Shown: in pieces, positions 1 through 10,602 of the stretch
Layout: each line of letters begins with the position of its first letter
Position numbering within the stretch: the first letter of the stretch is position 1
NCBI GenBank assembly: GCA_017408025.1
Contig: JAFQVJ010000056.1
Location: 1-64,000 of the forward strand
Direction of reading: 5' to 3'
DNA: 64,000 nucleotides
Source of the DNA: Lachnospiraceae bacterium
GTDB lineage: Bacteria > Bacillota > Clostridia > Lachnospirales > Lachnospiraceae
Notes under the pieces: generated by a model
What the model saw: only the letters and a program-made list of their open reading frames with translations
Databases searched by the model: none
Told to the model about the DNA's origin: nothing
Translations under genes and position numbers: made by a program

Positions 1-190
1 CAAGAAAATAGCAATTTTTTCAGGTATGTCTTACTATGGCACACAGCTGTAGCTATTGTCTGCCTTCATAAAAGACGAACTACTTATTCGAAAAAGGGCG
101 TTAAGAAAGTTCACGAAACCTCTCAATGCGTGTTTAAAATACACACAGACAATTCGGTGTACGAGGGTAGCTATAGCTTTCAGAGGGCAT
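1..190. other. Left edge, no gene recognised
   Basis: No credible coding region or known RNA motif could be identified here. A weak hairpin can be drawn around positions 38-62. The stretch may be the end of a feature lying outside the window. Confidence 0.3.
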
Positions 191-236
191 AAAAAAGGAA
201 GATTAGCAGTCAGTGCTGACTAAAAACTAATCTTCC
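191..236 (-). terminator. Rho-independent terminator of the AI-2E transporter gene
   Basis: Two perfect 10-nt arms (197-206 and 227-236) enclose a second small inverted repeat. On the minus strand the stem is followed by six T residues (191-196). It sits 45 bp behind the stop codon of the transporter gene. Confidence 0.85.
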
Positions 237-280
237 CATAATGTGAATTATATAATTGTGCAACGGCCCCTTGCTACTTT

Positions 281-1570
281 TTATATGCCGGTTTTCTCTG
301 CTGGTAATTCACTATTTAATATATTTGCCTTGTCAGTTTCATTATCTTTTTCTTCTGAATTTACAGGTTCTATATGCCTTTTCATTATACCCGTATCAGC
401 ATTTACATCAAAGGTTATATTTTTTTTCTCAAGTCTCCTGGTCAAAAATCTATCTATAAGATATGCGATAACCGCAACGACTGGAACTCCAAGGAACATT
501 CCTGCAACACCTGCCATCCAACCACCGACTGTTATGGCAAATATAATCCAAATTGGACGAAGTCCTGTACTTTCACCAAGAATCTTAGGACCAAGGTAGA
601 GACCATCAAACTGCTGAAGAGCTATAATAAGAATCGTAAATATAAGGGCATATCTGAAGTCAACTATAAGCAACAGTAGCACCCCTGGTATTGCTCCAAT
701 AAATGGTCCAAAATATGGTATCATATTTGTCACACCAACTATGACACTTATCATAAGCGCATACGGTATATCGATTACAGTCATTATAATCCAACACAAA
801 ATTCCTATGATAAGGGAATCTATCATCTTGCCTATAATAAAATTTCCGAAAATCTTATTACATTCCTTCAATGTGTCAAGAAGCTTGTCCGCCCTCTCCG
901 CCTTAAGTAGTGAGTATATAATTCTCTTAGAGTTGTTAATTAACTTTGGCTTGTCAAGAAGCATATACACTGAAACCATTATGGAAATAAGCATATTTAC
1001 AATACCTGATATGAGCGACATACCTGTATTGTATATTGTAGGTATAAGCTTTGGCACCGTGGTTTTGATAAAGTCAGTTAACATTGAAGGAATATTATTA
1101 ATCATATCTATAATGCCATCAAGCTTCCACTGTGGATATGTTTCATTTAAGTCCTTAAGTTTTGTCATAATACTTGTGTATCCACTCTGCGCGGACTCAA
1201 TAAAGCCTGAAAGCTGTGCTAAAGACTCACCAATCTGTGGCACAATATAGAACATCGCTGTCACTATGGCACTTATAACTAAAATGTAAGACAGCAATAC
1301 AGAAAATAATTTACGTTTACCATGAGATTTTATCCTGAATATTTTTTTGAAAAGCTTACTACTTATAAGTTTTGCCAATGGATTAATAAGGTATGCTATC
1401 AGTAATCCCACTAGAAACGGATAAATTACATCCAGCAATCTTCCCAGCAATGATGATGTAGCATCCCAATTCCATACCAGTTTTACTACAACAGTTGCTA
1501 TCAGAATGAAAAAGATAGCATACATGCCTATGGTATAATATGTGCTATTTTTCGAAAATTTGTGATTCAT
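281..1570 (-). CDS. AI-2E family (UPF0118/PerM-type) transporter
   Basis: A 429-residue membrane protein with about eight hydrophobic segments: a cluster of two at residues 15-65, one near 95-115, one near 190-205, and four in the C-terminal half (about 245-375). This is the usual pattern of the AI-2E/PerM/YtvI family. The glycine- and proline-rich stretch around PYFGPFIGAIPG in the C-terminal half is typical of the family. The ATG is preceded by AGGAGG at 4 nt. The family includes small-molecule exporters and Na+/H+ antiporters, so the substrate cannot be read from sequence. It is a single-gene unit with its own terminator and no functional link to its neighbours. Confidence 0.9.
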   Translation of the reverse strand: MNHKFSKNSTYYTIGMYAIFFILIATVVVKLVWNWDATSSLLGRLLDVIYPFLVGLLIAYLINPLAKLISSKLFKKIFRIKSHGKRKLFSVLLSYILVISAIVTAMFYIVPQIGESLAQLSGFIESAQSGYTSIMTKLKDLNETYPQWKLDGIIDMINNIPSMLTDFIKTTVPKLIPTIYNTGMSLISGIVNMLISIMVSVYMLLDKPKLINNSKRIIYSLLKAERADKLLDTLKECNKIFGNFIIGKMIDSLIIGILCWIIMTVIDIPYALMISVIVGVTNMIPYFGPFIGAIPGVLLLLIVDFRYALIFTILIIALQQFDGLYLGPKILGESTGLRPIWIIFAITVGGWMAGVAGMFLGVPVVAVIAYLIDRFLTRRLEKKNITFDVNADTGIMKRHIEPVNSEEKDNETDKANILNSELPAEKTGI

Positions 1571-1690
1571 AGAGCCTCCTGTGTACTTTTTCTCTAAATA
1601 TTAGTATACCAAGAAATCCCGTATTTGCAACGTTTTTTAGACTTTTCTAAAATGAATTTACAAAATTTTTAATTTTTTTTTAAAAAATGC

Positions 1691-1719
1691 TTGCATTTTT
1701 ATTTTTTATCATATATAAT
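1691..1719 (+). promoter_or_regulatory. Promoter of tRNA-Lys
   Basis: TTGCAT (1691-1696) and TATAAT (1714-1719) are separated by 17 bp. The predicted start near 1726 leads into a short hairpin (GCGTT...AACGC, about 1727-1750) that would be the 5' leader removed from the tRNA precursor. Confidence 0.8.
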
Positions 1720-1763
1720 ACTCCTTGCGTTGAGGGAACACCCAAAACGCTTAACATATAAGA

Positions 1764-1836
1764 GCGCGATTAGCTCAGTTGGTAGAGCACCTGACTCTTA
1801 ATCAGGGTGTCCAGGGTTCGAGCCCCTGATCGCGCA
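1764..1836 (+). tRNA. tRNA-Lys (anticodon CTT)
   Basis: A 73-nt cloverleaf. The acceptor stem is GCGCGAT/ATCGCGC, the D-loop contains AGTTGGTAGAGC, the anticodon stem CTGA/TCAG holds CTT, and the T-arm is GGGTTCGAGCCC. The discriminator base is A. CCA is not encoded and must be added after transcription. It stands alone between a clear promoter and a weak terminator. Confidence 0.97.
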
Positions 1837-1862
1837 CTCCAAAGTATCTTTTTGAAGACGGA

Positions 1863-1887
1863 AGAGCTTCGGGAAGGTGCTTTTTTT
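1863..1887 (+). terminator. Possible terminator after tRNA-Lys
   Basis: An imperfect hairpin (AGAGCTTC/GAAGGTGCT, with one mismatch or bulge) is followed by seven T residues. The rest of the gap up to the CRISPR array (1888-2124) holds nothing recognisable. Confidence 0.45.
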
Positions 1888-2124
1888 CTGTGATAAATTA
1901 TTGAATGAAAAAGCGGGCTTGAATACTTGTATTCGAAATCTACACAGCATGACAAGTATACTATAAACTTTATATTATCTCGTTACAAAGATAACCATGA
2001 ACAATTATAAACTTCCATGATTGGATAAAAACACACAAGAAAGGATAAATACAATGGATTTTGTTACTTTTTCTTTTATAATAGCAGGTGAACCAAAGTA
2101 TTTATTTGGGTTGCCTTTATCCGT

Positions 2125-4394
2125 TTGACACCTATCTGAATTAACAATACTCTCAAACCATACCCTGCACACACTTGCTCCAAAGCTAGTTTGACACCTA
2201 TCTGAATTAACAATACTCTCAAACTCTCGTAACGCTCAAGAGCTGTGAGCCATGTTTGACACCTATCTGAATTAACAATACTCTCAAACTGCGATTCTTT
2301 AAATACATTTCTTTAGCCGTTTGACACCTATCTGAATTAACAATACTCTCAAACAAAGTTAAGTACAACAAATCAGAAGAATAAGTTTGACACCTATCTG
2401 AATTAACAATACTCTCAAACTATGTGTGCCACTATATATAGACGACAATTGTTTGACACCTATCTGAATTAACAATACTCTCAAACATGATAGTAAGCTG
2501 CTTTATGCTCTCCTTTGTTTGACACCTATCTGAATTAACAATACTCTCAAACTCGAATTTCTTTTGTGCTAACTTATGTAGCGTTTGACACCTATCTGAA
2601 TTAACAATACTCTCAAACTAGTATAATGCGGCACCATTCGCTAACATTGTTTGACACCTATCTGAATTAACAATACTCTCAAACGGCGGAATTGGTACCG
2701 GACTGGCGGTATAGTTTGACACCTATCTGAATTAACAATACTCTCAAACTAATAGCCTCTTGGGCGAAATTTTCTTTTTGTTTGACACCTATCTGAATTA
2801 ACAATACTCTCAAACAATCCATCCAGCAATTCTTCTCCATTGATTGTTTGACACCTATCTGAATTAACAATACTCTCAAACAAAGGTTTTGTTCTTTTAA
2901 GTGAGGTGATTGTTTGACACCTATCTGAATTAACAATACTCTCAAACCCTTTACCAAACATACCAATGTAAATATTGTTTGACACCTATCTGAATTAACA
3001 ATACTCTCAAACAAGAATGTACAACAAGTTCTCAATCGTAATGTTTGACACCTATCTGAATTAACAATACTCTCAAACTGCTCTGTTTACTCTAGTTACT
3101 TCTTTCTCGTTTGACACCTATCTGAATTAACAATACTCTCAAACGAAGGTGAGTTAATTCCGCTTTCACACTACGTTTGACACCTATCTGAATTAACAAT
3201 ACTCTCAAACGTAAGTGCATCCGTTCCTTCATAGTCGATTAGTTTGACACCTATCTGAATTAACAATACTCTCAAACCACGCTCATTTGCTATATATTTG
3301 GCAAGAGTTTGACACCTATCTGAATTAACAATACTCTCAAACTCTGCTTGACCCCAAATGACATCACTAACGGTTTGACACCTATCTGAATTAACAATAC
3401 TCTCAAACGGGAAGCTTTACCACTTTTGCATTGACTTTGTTTGACACCTATCTGAATTAACAATACTCTCAAACGGCTTATCGAATGAAAACCTTGTAGC
3501 GTCTGTTTGACACCTATCTGAATTAACAATACTCTCAAACGATGATTTTAGGGAATTTGTTGATATGTTTGTTTGACACCTATCTGAATTAACAATACTC
3601 TCAAACACTCCACTTGCTGATGCAGAAGCTAGATAAGTTTGACACCTATCTGAATTAACAATACTCTCAAACAATGATGGTATACCGCAAGATAAAGCAC
3701 AGTTTGACACCTATCTGAATTAACAATACTCTCAAACATAGTGGTTATATTCATTGTAGCATTATTAGTTTGACACCTATCTGAATTAACAATACTCTCA
3801 AACCCTGTTGATGATGTAATTGAGGGCGTAGCTGTTTGACACCTATCTGAATTAACAATACTCTCAAACATTATTTGGAGAAAACCACAAATTTCAGAAG
3901 GTTTGACACCTATCTGAATTAACAATACTCTCAAACTAAGAACCTTCGTCAGAGACATGATGAACTGTTTGACACCTATCTGAATTAACAATACTCTCAA
4001 ACATAGCACTTGACTCTATCATCTGTATATCTGTTTGACACCTATCTGAATTAACAATACTCTCAAACAAAGACACATCAGTGAGTTCCTGCATATAGTT
4101 TGACACCTATCTGAATTAACAATACTCTCAAACTCCTAACCCTGTAGTTATATACATGAAGTGTTTGACACCTATCTGAATTAACAATACTCTCAAACGA
4201 AGAAGTCGAAGATTAGCAGATGGGAGAGGTTTGACACCTATCTGAATTAACAATACTCTCAAACGTAATCCCATGCGTCATAATGTACTGTAGTTTGACA
4301 CCTATCTGAATTAACAATACTCTCAAACCAATCAACACACCCTCTATTCTTCTTAATTGTTTGACACCTATCTGAATTAACAATACTCTCAAAC
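2125..4394 (-). CRISPR. Type II-A CRISPR array, 35 repeats and 34 spacers
   Basis: There are 35 copies of a 36-bp repeat. On the transcribed (minus) strand it begins GTTTGAGAGTATTG and ends AGGTGTCAAAC. All copies read as identical, including the trailer-end copy at 2125-2160. Spacers are 28-31 bp, mostly 30; the 28-mers are at 2161-2188 and 4265-4292, the 31-mers at 3211-3241 and 3870-3900. Orientation is set by three facts: the tracrRNA anti-repeat pairs with the minus-strand repeat, the repeat's 5' end is GTTTGAG as in other II-A repeats, and the leader motif lies at the right (cas) end. The newest spacer should therefore be 4329-4358. No spacer was seen to match this window by eye. Confidence 0.98.
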
Positions 4395-4458
4395 CTCAAA
4401 TCTCAAAAATAATTTAAGATTCTCACCGAGTAATCCGCCTCACAAGCGGTGTTAATTT
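4395..4458 (-). promoter_or_regulatory. CRISPR leader with ATTTGAG integration anchor
   Basis: These 64 bp separate the csn2 stop from the first repeat. On the minus strand the leader ends ATTTGAG (4401 to 4395), directly against the GTTTGAG of repeat 1. ATTTGAG at the leader-repeat junction is one of the conserved leader ends known from type II-A loci, where it guides Cas1-Cas2 integration. No strong separate promoter could be read in the 64 bp, so pre-crRNA may partly come from read-through of the cas operon. Confidence 0.75.
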
Positions 4459-5130
4459 CTATAAATCGATTATACATAAATCCTTATCAATAATCCAGCA
4501 CTTTTCATTACTTATTTTATTTGTATGTATAGGTTCAATTATAACAAGATTTATTTTTTCGTAAAACACAGCTTCATATAGTTTCAATAGCTCTTCATCA
4601 GTTAAATAGTGTTTTATATCAATGGCAACGAATGTCTTTATACCACATATTTGTGATACAACTTTTATATATTCAACTACGTTTTCTAATATACCATCTG
4701 TCTGATTGTCAATCTCTACACCATACATTTTCATCATTGATGTAATATCCATATCACAATTAAACTTTAGATTATATGGCACAGTCATAATCAACCTTTC
4801 CAAATACTCTATAATATTACAATTAAGTCTTGCCGTTTCTTCTTGTAAGAGATTGTCCGATTGCATTCTTAATTCCTGATATAACCGTGTTATTATCTTT
4901 TTATTGTTGCAATCCAGCGAAAATGGGTTAAAAATACACTCTATATCTTTGGATATATTTTTTATCTTTTCACCATCAGATAATATAAAACTACCCTCCT
5001 CTCCATTTACCTGATGCCACATATCTCCTACAATTTTCGTGTAAGCAGCTGGATTTTCAACAGACAATACTGCTATCTGATTCTCAACTATATTCAATTC
5101 AAGATTATAATATGTATTTACTAATTTCAT
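4459..5130 (-). CDS. csn2: Csn2, type II-A spacer-acquisition protein
   Basis: 223 residues, matching the short (about 220 aa) Csn2 subfamily of type II-A systems. Csn2 forms a calcium-dependent tetrameric ring on DNA ends and takes part in spacer acquisition together with Cas1, Cas2 and Cas9. The assignment rests on length, position as the last gene after cas2, and the family-like ends (an MKLVNxY...E start and a C-terminal half with IIEPIH). Its start overlaps the cas2 stop by 4 nt (ATGA), which implies translational coupling. It is followed by the leader and array with no terminator between. Its presence assigns the locus to subtype II-A rather than II-C. Confidence 0.92.
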   Translation of the reverse strand: MKLVNTYYNLELNIVENQIAVLSVENPAAYTKIVGDMWHQVNGEEGSFILSDGEKIKNISKDIECIFNPFSLDCNNKKIITRLYQELRMQSDNLLQEETARLNCNIIEYLERLIMTVPYNLKFNCDMDITSMMKMYGVEIDNQTDGILENVVEYIKVVSQICGIKTFVAIDIKHYLTDEELLKLYEAVFYEKINLVIIEPIHTNKISNEKCWIIDKDLCIIDL

Positions 5131-5447
5131 AAAACAACAAGCCTTTCATCTGAATCCAGCACCTTTGAGTTACTTTCTCCAACAATAAAATCCATCTTTG
5201 CATACTGTTTTTCTGTAACACGCAACAATTGCACCAAACCGGAACTAGGTTTGTTCTTCCTTACATTTTCCTGTATAGTATCTGCAACAGTACTGTTTTG
5301 AGCCAACTTACAGTATACCGATTCCTGTAACATAAGAAAACCAGATTTAATCAGAAATTTCCTAAATTCCCGATATTCTTTTCGATTCTTCTCCGTCAGA
5401 ACTGGTAGATCAAAAAATACAATTACTCTCATATATCTATAACTCAT
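5127..5447 (-). CDS. cas2: Cas2
   Basis: 106 residues beginning [15 protein letters not shown], the characteristic start of type II Cas2, with the conserved Asp of strand beta-1 (FFDLP). In the Cas1-Cas2 integrase Cas2 is the central dimer that holds the prespacer. It overlaps the 3' end of cas1 by 11 nt and the start of csn2 by 4 nt. The first Met was kept because MSYRYMR is conserved in II-A Cas2 even though the upstream Shine-Dalgarno is weak, as expected for a coupled gene. Confidence 0.95.
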   Translation of the reverse strand: MSYRYMRVIVFFDLPVLTEKNRKEYREFRKFLIKSGFLMLQESVYCKLAQNSTVADTIQENVRKNKPSSGLVQLLRVTEKQYAKMDFIVGESNSKVLDSDERLVVL

Positions 5448-6309
5448 TCTTATAAAACTTTATCAATGATGTATCATTATCATTCAGCGCATCAAATATA
5501 CTGCGACAGTATATTTTTATAGCGTTATTGACATACTCCTTTCTTCCTGCAATATTAACCTCGTCCTGCAGGATTTTTAGAACCTTCATTTTTTCTTCGT
5601 GTTCAAACTTCTCTGGCATCATAATCCTAACCATATTATCAACTATAGGTCTGAATGGCTCCATAATATCTGAGCCGAGATTAAACTGATTAAACATATT
5701 GTCATGGAATAGCCCCAGCTGCGTTATATAACCATTGGCTGTTATCTCTCTGTTAAATGCAGATAACAGTATTCCGTAGCCATAGTTTAATGCTGCATTT
5801 ATACTATTTTCCGCCGTTCTCGTAAATTCCATTCCAAACAAAGCATTGAAGTACACCTTTGCAGCATGACCCTCACGATTAGTTGCATCACCAAACTCTA
5901 TCTCCTTTATGTATTGATACAACATGTTTGCTTCACTCAACTGCCTTTGTTCCAATAGCTCCGCCTGTTTTCTTATCTTTTCCGAGACAATTTCAGTCCA
6001 TACAGCAGTCTTAATATCATCTGTCCAACCAATTTGTTTCTTTACTTTTATACTTGTATCATGACTTCCATAATAAGGTATAAGTTCTGATGAAGGTTGC
6101 CTTTTTTCATCGCAGAAGATAACCTTAACTTTCTTTTTTGTCAATTCACTCAAAAGTGCAGCTGTCAGAGAGACAGCTGTTGTCTCTATGATAAGTATTG
6201 ATATCTCACTTAAATGTATTTTGACAACATCATCTCTCCTAATCACCATAAAGCCCAACTGGTAATCTAGCTTTGCACTATTTGATATGACAACGGTACG
6301 CCAACTCAT
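5437..6309 (-). CDS. cas1: Cas1 integrase
   Basis: 290 residues, normal for type II Cas1. The start [14 protein letters not shown] is typical. The metal-binding catalytic residues appear as Glu in [14 protein letters not shown], His in LGLFHDN and Asp in MEPFRPIVD. It catalyses the strand transfers that insert prespacers at the leader-proximal repeat. Its ATG overlaps the cas9 stop by 4 nt and its end overlaps cas2, so cas9-cas1-cas2-csn2 forms one tightly coupled operon. Confidence 0.97.
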   Translation of the reverse strand: MSWRTVVISNSAKLDYQLGFMVIRRDDVVKIHLSEISILIIETTAVSLTAALLSELTKKKVKVIFCDEKRQPSSELIPYYGSHDTSIKVKKQIGWTDDIKTAVWTEIVSEKIRKQAELLEQRQLSEANMLYQYIKEIEFGDATNREGHAAKVYFNALFGMEFTRTAENSINAALNYGYGILLSAFNREITANGYITQLGLFHDNMFNQFNLGSDIMEPFRPIVDNMVRIMMPEKFEHEEKMKVLKILQDEVNIAGRKEYVNNAIKIYCRSIFDALNDNDTSLIKFYKNEL

Positions 6310-9300
6310 ACGGTCAGCAAGTCAATGCGGTTTTCGTATAGGCCAGTAACCGATTGATTGATAAGATACAATTCGCCCATTTCAGTTATGTTCTTACTTA
6401 TAAGTGTTATACCTGTTGATTTGCTTGCTCCAATTAAAGTTAAATCTGCTCCATTTCCTCCTATAGCCGATATACTCAGCATATTAACTAATACTTTACA
6501 CTGCTCACCTATTGAAAGATTAGTGAATTTATCAAATCCATCTACCAGTTTCTCTCCCACAGAATTTGGTCTATTTTTATATATTCCATTCTGAAATTTA
6601 TCCCTTAATTCTTCATATAGAATGATGTTTTGCTCTATCGATAATAACTCATCCAATACATCCGTTTCAGTATATTTCTCAATTTTCTTCACATAGCTAA
6701 TCCACTGTGGTTTTAAACAAAGATTTACTGCATTTCTTAGTATAATTCGATTACCAGTTTTTCCAGTAATATACGCAAAATATCCATTTCTCTTTACAAG
6801 CGACTGTATCTTAATCTTTGCCAATCTCACGGATGGTTCCTTTAATCCTAACTTTTCAATACAATATTTTCTTAATTCATCAGCGTTCTTTTCAACCTTT
6901 TCCTTCATGTATACTGGCAAAGTCTCAATTGTTCTCACCCTTTTCCCTTTTATCTCATGTTCTACCAAGAAAAAGTATGCTGTTGATACACTTGTAAATC
7001 CTCCGTACTTAGCTACATTCTGCATTTTTTCATCAGTTTCCTTAAACGGAACATATCCATTTACATTAGCTTTAGCTTTTTTTGCACTGTATAAAGTTTC
7101 ATTCGCCAAGCCACCGTGTTCTTCAAAATTATACCTAGTCATCAGTGGTGTGTTTCTGCCGAGCACCGACTTTACCGTAGCTATTGTTCCAGCCTCACCG
7201 TCTTCTTTCTGTGCTCTCCAAGCAACTTCTTCACCTCTGACAACATCCCAATCAAACATCTTACTAAGATTATATCTATTCTTCTCTTTATTAAGATTGT
7301 ATTCCTTCAATATAAAATTCAATGGATTCTGTGTAAATTTTACAAAATAAACATTTCCTACAACAATGTTTAAATATGCGTCATGAGCATGATGGAAGTC
7401 ATTTATTAAACGGCTCTTTGGCAAATCTCTCTTGTGCCTAAACTCCGATACATTTGAAGCCTTTGAGTACACTATCTTAGTAGCTGGCAATATCTGTTTT
7501 AGTATCTCCGTTACACCTTTAGTTCCCTGACTTGTTTCCACTAATTGTCTTGCAATAAATCCAGCTTTCTGCTCATCTGTAAATGAATTTCTACCTGTAA
7601 GTCTGCTATATTTCTCCTCAGTAATTAACTCTGCCAAAAGAAGCTCTCTCCACAAGCTCTTCTGAGAAGTATATATGGATTCTTCCAAAGGATAGCTGTC
7701 ACTTTTACGCGCGTTTGCACGCTTGTCAACCAAGACAAGATTGTTGTCAATATTGTCATCCTTTACAAAATGACGTGGATATATGTGGTCAATATCGTAC
7801 AGATTATCGTTAAATAAATCTGCCAACTCAATTGGTTTTCCCGTATACATACAACGCCCCTTTTGAGTAAGGTACAGGTACATCTTCTTACTTCTTAAAG
7901 TCCCGTTTTGATCTGCTGCCTCGATTATACCTTTCCAATCTTTTTCTTCTTCCTTTACTTTTCTATAAAGTTCAGTAAATTTCTGTTTTCTTGAAACAGT
8001 TCTCTGTTTCTTATCCTCTGGCTTTCTTGTCATCTCCACAAAAAGTCGCTTTGGTGGTGCACCCAAAATCTGTGTAAGCTCCCTGATGATAAGTATAGTC
8101 TGCCATATCATTCTCTTAACCGGTGCTGAAAAATAATACTCATCTAAATCCTCTGCCTCTATATCAGAAAGCGTTCTCATGGTTGCGTTCTGCATACCTT
8201 CTAAAGATTTTTTGTATGTATATCGCTCGTCATTGATAAGCTCCATCAAATTTAAGTTTTTCTCCCACATCATCCTAATCAGAGATTTTGCTTCTCCATC
8301 CGATCTATCACATCCTGATAATTCTAAGAAATCCTTTGACAGATTTCCCCAATCCTTAAACTTAAAACCCATTATTCTCTTTATCTGTTCCGCAGTCAGA
8401 CAATCTCCATACTTCTCTTCCAACCGTTCTCTTAGAAATTTCTTTGAATCCCCGTAAATAGTACACCAGAATATTATCTCCTCAACCATATGCTTAGTTT
8501 TATCCTGCTCTATGGCACCGCCGAAAATAGCCTTAAACTTGCCATATGATGATAAGGAATTATTTATAGCTATATCAATACCTGTCAGCTGAGATTCTTC
8601 TGATATTACTCCCTTTCCTATAAGATGGTTTATGAGCTGCTTTCTTGTAACCTTCTTCCCTTTCTTAAACAGTACCTCATATATATCCTGCTTTAATTCA
8701 ACAGGTATTCTCTCACCATCTATCTTAAGATTATTAATCTCGTTAAGTACACAGAAGCTTTCATACTCAAGAGATGCTTTTGGTAATACATCCTTTCCAC
8801 TCATATAAGTACATCTACGCACCATCTTTTTAATAAATTCCTCAGATGTAGCCTTTACATCTATCTTTTCCTCTATATTCCAAGGCAGAATCTGTCCCTC
8901 TTCTTTTCTAACTATCCAACCCGTCTTACTTTCCTTTGATGTTGGCCCAATATAATATGGTATTTGAAATGAGAATAGCTGAATTATCCGCTCACTCACC
9001 GTCAAACTGGTTTCATCTGTTTCTGATAAAAAGGGCAGATATTTTTCTGCATTGCTAAGGATTTTTTCCATCTCCTTTGCATGCACCTGATTAGGTATTA
9101 TTCCATTTGAAGATGTAAGCTGCTTAGGTAGGAATGTATCTTTATCAATCTCACCGAGTATATATTGTACATTTTCATCATCCTGTGGAACATCCTTAAG
9201 CAGCTTGCGTATAGCCTTGTATAAATCCTCGCTCTTACGTCCCTTCATATCTCTTCTCTGCTTTTGCCCAGAATTATAAGAACCTACATAAGCCGAGTAT

Positions 9301-10370
9301 GTACCATCCTTTTCAGACCTGAAAAATTCGTTATAAACCTCTTTAGACTTATACTTTTTCAATACACATTTTAATACCTGTAAATCCTTCCCATGCTTTT
9401 CGTATTCTGCCACTCTTGCCTCTGATAGATACGAATATCCCTTCATAATACCAGCCAACGAACCTATATCATACATTTCCTTCATCAGTTCAATTATCTG
9501 ATACTGTTCCTCACTAAGCACATCTATAATCTCCTGCTTATTATCATCATAAGCATAATCCGAAAAGCATACTTCTACTTTCTTATCGTCTTCTATCGCC
9601 AACCCATCAAATAGCTGGTTTATATTAACTTTCAATCCGCAGATTGCTTTAATATACGGTGATTTTTTCTTATCCTTTATTTCAATCCCCAGTATCTTGC
9701 ATAGTTCTTCGGACTTTCTTGTTCTATTATAGTCTCTAGACGACATAATCTCTTCCATAAGAGAATCATCCACACCTATAGGAAATGAAATCTCATTGAC
9801 TTCAGATAACTGTTCAGCAAAAAACTCATAAACTTCCCTTAGCTTACGCTCGCTATCCTTATTGCCTAAGCCAGCATTTAGAAAATGGCCTCTATGCTTG
9901 AACATATTTAATAGCGTAAGGTACAACAGCCTTACATCATGTGTGTCTGATTTTTCGTTTCTCAGCAATTCTTTTCTAAGATGATAGATTGTTGGATACT
10001 CCTCATAATACTCTTTGTCTGTATAATTTTCATCATTGAATACCCCATTTTTATTTTGTACATCACTATCTTTATCTTCCAGATGATATTTACTATTCTC
10101 AAGTCTCTGATAGAACAATGGATCAACCGCCATAATTGCATCATGAAAATAATTCTTCAGCAAGCCTATTCTTGCAATTTCCCTCTGTCTTCTTCTTCTG
10201 CTAATGCGGTGTGTTCTTCTATCCGCTGCCGTCTTAGCCTCTTCGAATTCGCGTATTCCCCATAAATCCTTTCCCTTTGCCCTGAGCAGATTATAATTCT
10301 CATCTGTTACTGCCCAGCCTACAGAACTAGTTCCCATGTCCAATCCCAAATAGTAATTTTTCTTTTCCAT
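6306..10370 (-). CDS. cas9: Cas9, type II-A RNA-guided endonuclease
   Basis: 1354 residues. RuvC-I is YLGLDMGTSSVGWAV (Asp 11). The Arg-rich bridge helix is near residues 50-70 (RISRRRRQRE). RuvC-II is LFVEMTRKPE (Glu 779). The HNH domain has YDIDHIYPRHF (His 862) with the later Asn/Lys positions present. RuvC-III is HHAHDAYL (His 994, Asp 997). A PAM-interacting C-terminal region follows. All catalytic residues are present, so an active nuclease is expected. The start at 10370 was chosen because AAAGGAG lies 8-9 nt upstream and the protein then begins MEKKNYYLGLDMG; an upstream in-frame ATG at 10406 lacks a ribosome site. The PAM cannot be inferred from sequence alone. Confidence 0.97.
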   Translation of the reverse strand: MEKKNYYLGLDMGTSSVGWAVTDENYNLLRAKGKDLWGIREFEEAKTAADRRTHRISRRRRQREIARIGLLKNYFHDAIMAVDPLFYQRLENSKYHLEDKDSDVQNKNGVFNDENYTDKEYYEEYPTIYHLRKELLRNEKSDTHDVRLLYLTLLNMFKHRGHFLNAGLGNKDSERKLREVYEFFAEQLSEVNEISFPIGVDDSLMEEIMSSRDYNRTRKSEELCKILGIEIKDKKKSPYIKAICGLKVNINQLFDGLAIEDDKKVEVCFSDYAYDDNKQEIIDVLSEEQYQIIELMKEMYDIGSLAGIMKGYSYLSEARVAEYEKHGKDLQVLKCVLKKYKSKEVYNEFFRSEKDGTYSAYVGSYNSGQKQRRDMKGRKSEDLYKAIRKLLKDVPQDDENVQYILGEIDKDTFLPKQLTSSNGIIPNQVHAKEMEKILSNAEKYLPFLSETDETSLTVSERIIQLFSFQIPYYIGPTSKESKTGWIVRKEEGQILPWNIEEKIDVKATSEEFIKKMVRRCTYMSGKDVLPKASLEYESFCVLNEINNLKIDGERIPVELKQDIYEVLFKKGKKVTRKQLINHLIGKGVISEESQLTGIDIAINNSLSSYGKFKAIFGGAIEQDKTKHMVEEIIFWCTIYGDSKKFLRERLEEKYGDCLTAEQIKRIMGFKFKDWGNLSKDFLELSGCDRSDGEAKSLIRMMWEKNLNLMELINDERYTYKKSLEGMQNATMRTLSDIEAEDLDEYYFSAPVKRMIWQTILIIRELTQILGAPPKRLFVEMTRKPEDKKQRTVSRKQKFTELYRKVKEEEKDWKGIIEAADQNGTLRSKKMYLYLTQKGRCMYTGKPIELADLFNDNLYDIDHIYPRHFVKDDNIDNNLVLVDKRANARKSDSYPLEESIYTSQKSLWRELLLAELITEEKYSRLTGRNSFTDEQKAGFIARQLVETSQGTKGVTEILKQILPATKIVYSKASNVSEFRHKRDLPKSRLINDFHHAHDAYLNIVVGNVYFVKFTQNPLNFILKEYNLNKEKNRYNLSKMFDWDVVRGEEVAWRAQKEDGEAGTIATVKSVLGRNTPLMTRYNFEEHGGLANETLYSAKKAKANVNGYVPFKETDEKMQNVAKYGGFTSVSTAYFFLVEHEIKGKRVRTIETLPVYMKEKVEKNADELRKYCIEKLGLKEPSVRLAKIKIQSLVKRNGYFAYITGKTGNRIILRNAVNLCLKPQWISYVKKIEKYTETDVLDELLSIEQNIILYEELRDKFQNGIYKNRPNSVGEKLVDGFDKFTNLSIGEQCKVLVNMLSISAIGGNGADLTLIGASKSTGITLISKNITEMGELYLINQSVTGLYENRIDLLTV

Positions 10371-10440
10371 CTTTTCTTCTCCTTTCAGCTTTCCGAATAG
10401 ATACAAATAAGCACTAGCCTGTACTTTTTTATTAATCCTC

Positions 10441-10469
10441 TTGACAATGCTATAAAAATAGTGTTATCT
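10441..10469 (+). promoter_or_regulatory. tracrRNA promoter
   Basis: A perfect -35 TTGACA (10441-10446) and TTATCT -10 (10464-10469) are separated by 17 bp. Initiation is expected about 7 nt downstream, exactly at the start of the anti-repeat. Confidence 0.85.
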
Positions 10470-10475
10470 TATAAG

Positions 10476-10573
10476 TGAATTAACAATACGAGTGCAAATA
10501 AGGTTTATCCGGCATCGTCATATGACTCCGCGTGGTGCGGAATATTAAAGACTTGGTAACAGGTCTTTTTATT
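10476..10573 (+). ncRNA. tracrRNA
   Basis: About 98 nt. GAATTAACAATAC (from 10478) is an exact 13-nt match to the repeat on the plus strand, so it pairs with crRNA. Then comes a purine-rich bulge (GAGTG), and CAAAT pairs with the crRNA 5' GUUUG, giving the lower stem-bulge-upper stem layout of II-A guides. The nexus-like AATAAGGTTTATCCGG resembles the AAGGCTAGTCCG nexus of known II-A tracrRNAs. A TCCGC/GCGGA hairpin (10527-10541) follows. A final hairpin AAAGACTT/AGGTCTTT with T5 (10547-10570) is the terminator. It is divergent from cas9, and its strand is opposite to the array's. Confidence 0.9.
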
Positions 10574-10602
10574 TTGTTTTCTCTCACAAATAATCTGTAT
10601 AC

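Noticed and set aside
1..190. tmRNA, 6S or RNase P RNA fragment
   Set aside because: No diagnostic motif of these RNAs could be recognised on either strand.
1770..1955. Reading frame overlapping tRNA-Lys on the minus strand
   Set aside because: It is the complement of the tRNA gene and has no ribosome site.
1764..2125. tRNA-Lys as the integration site of a mobile island carrying the CRISPR locus
   Set aside because: No duplicated tRNA 3' end and no integrase gene were seen in the window.
2679..4009. Several minus-strand reading frames with repeated IVNSDRCQT or RVLLIQIGVK peptides
   Set aside because: They are translations of the CRISPR repeats and spacers; no ribosome sites and the periodicity is that of the array.
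8179..8457. Plus-strand frames inside cas9
   Set aside because: Antisense shadows of the Cas9 coding sequence.
10371..10406. Longer Cas9 with 12 extra N-terminal residues
   Set aside because: The upstream ATG has no ribosome site, and the stretch contains the Shine-Dalgarno of the real start.
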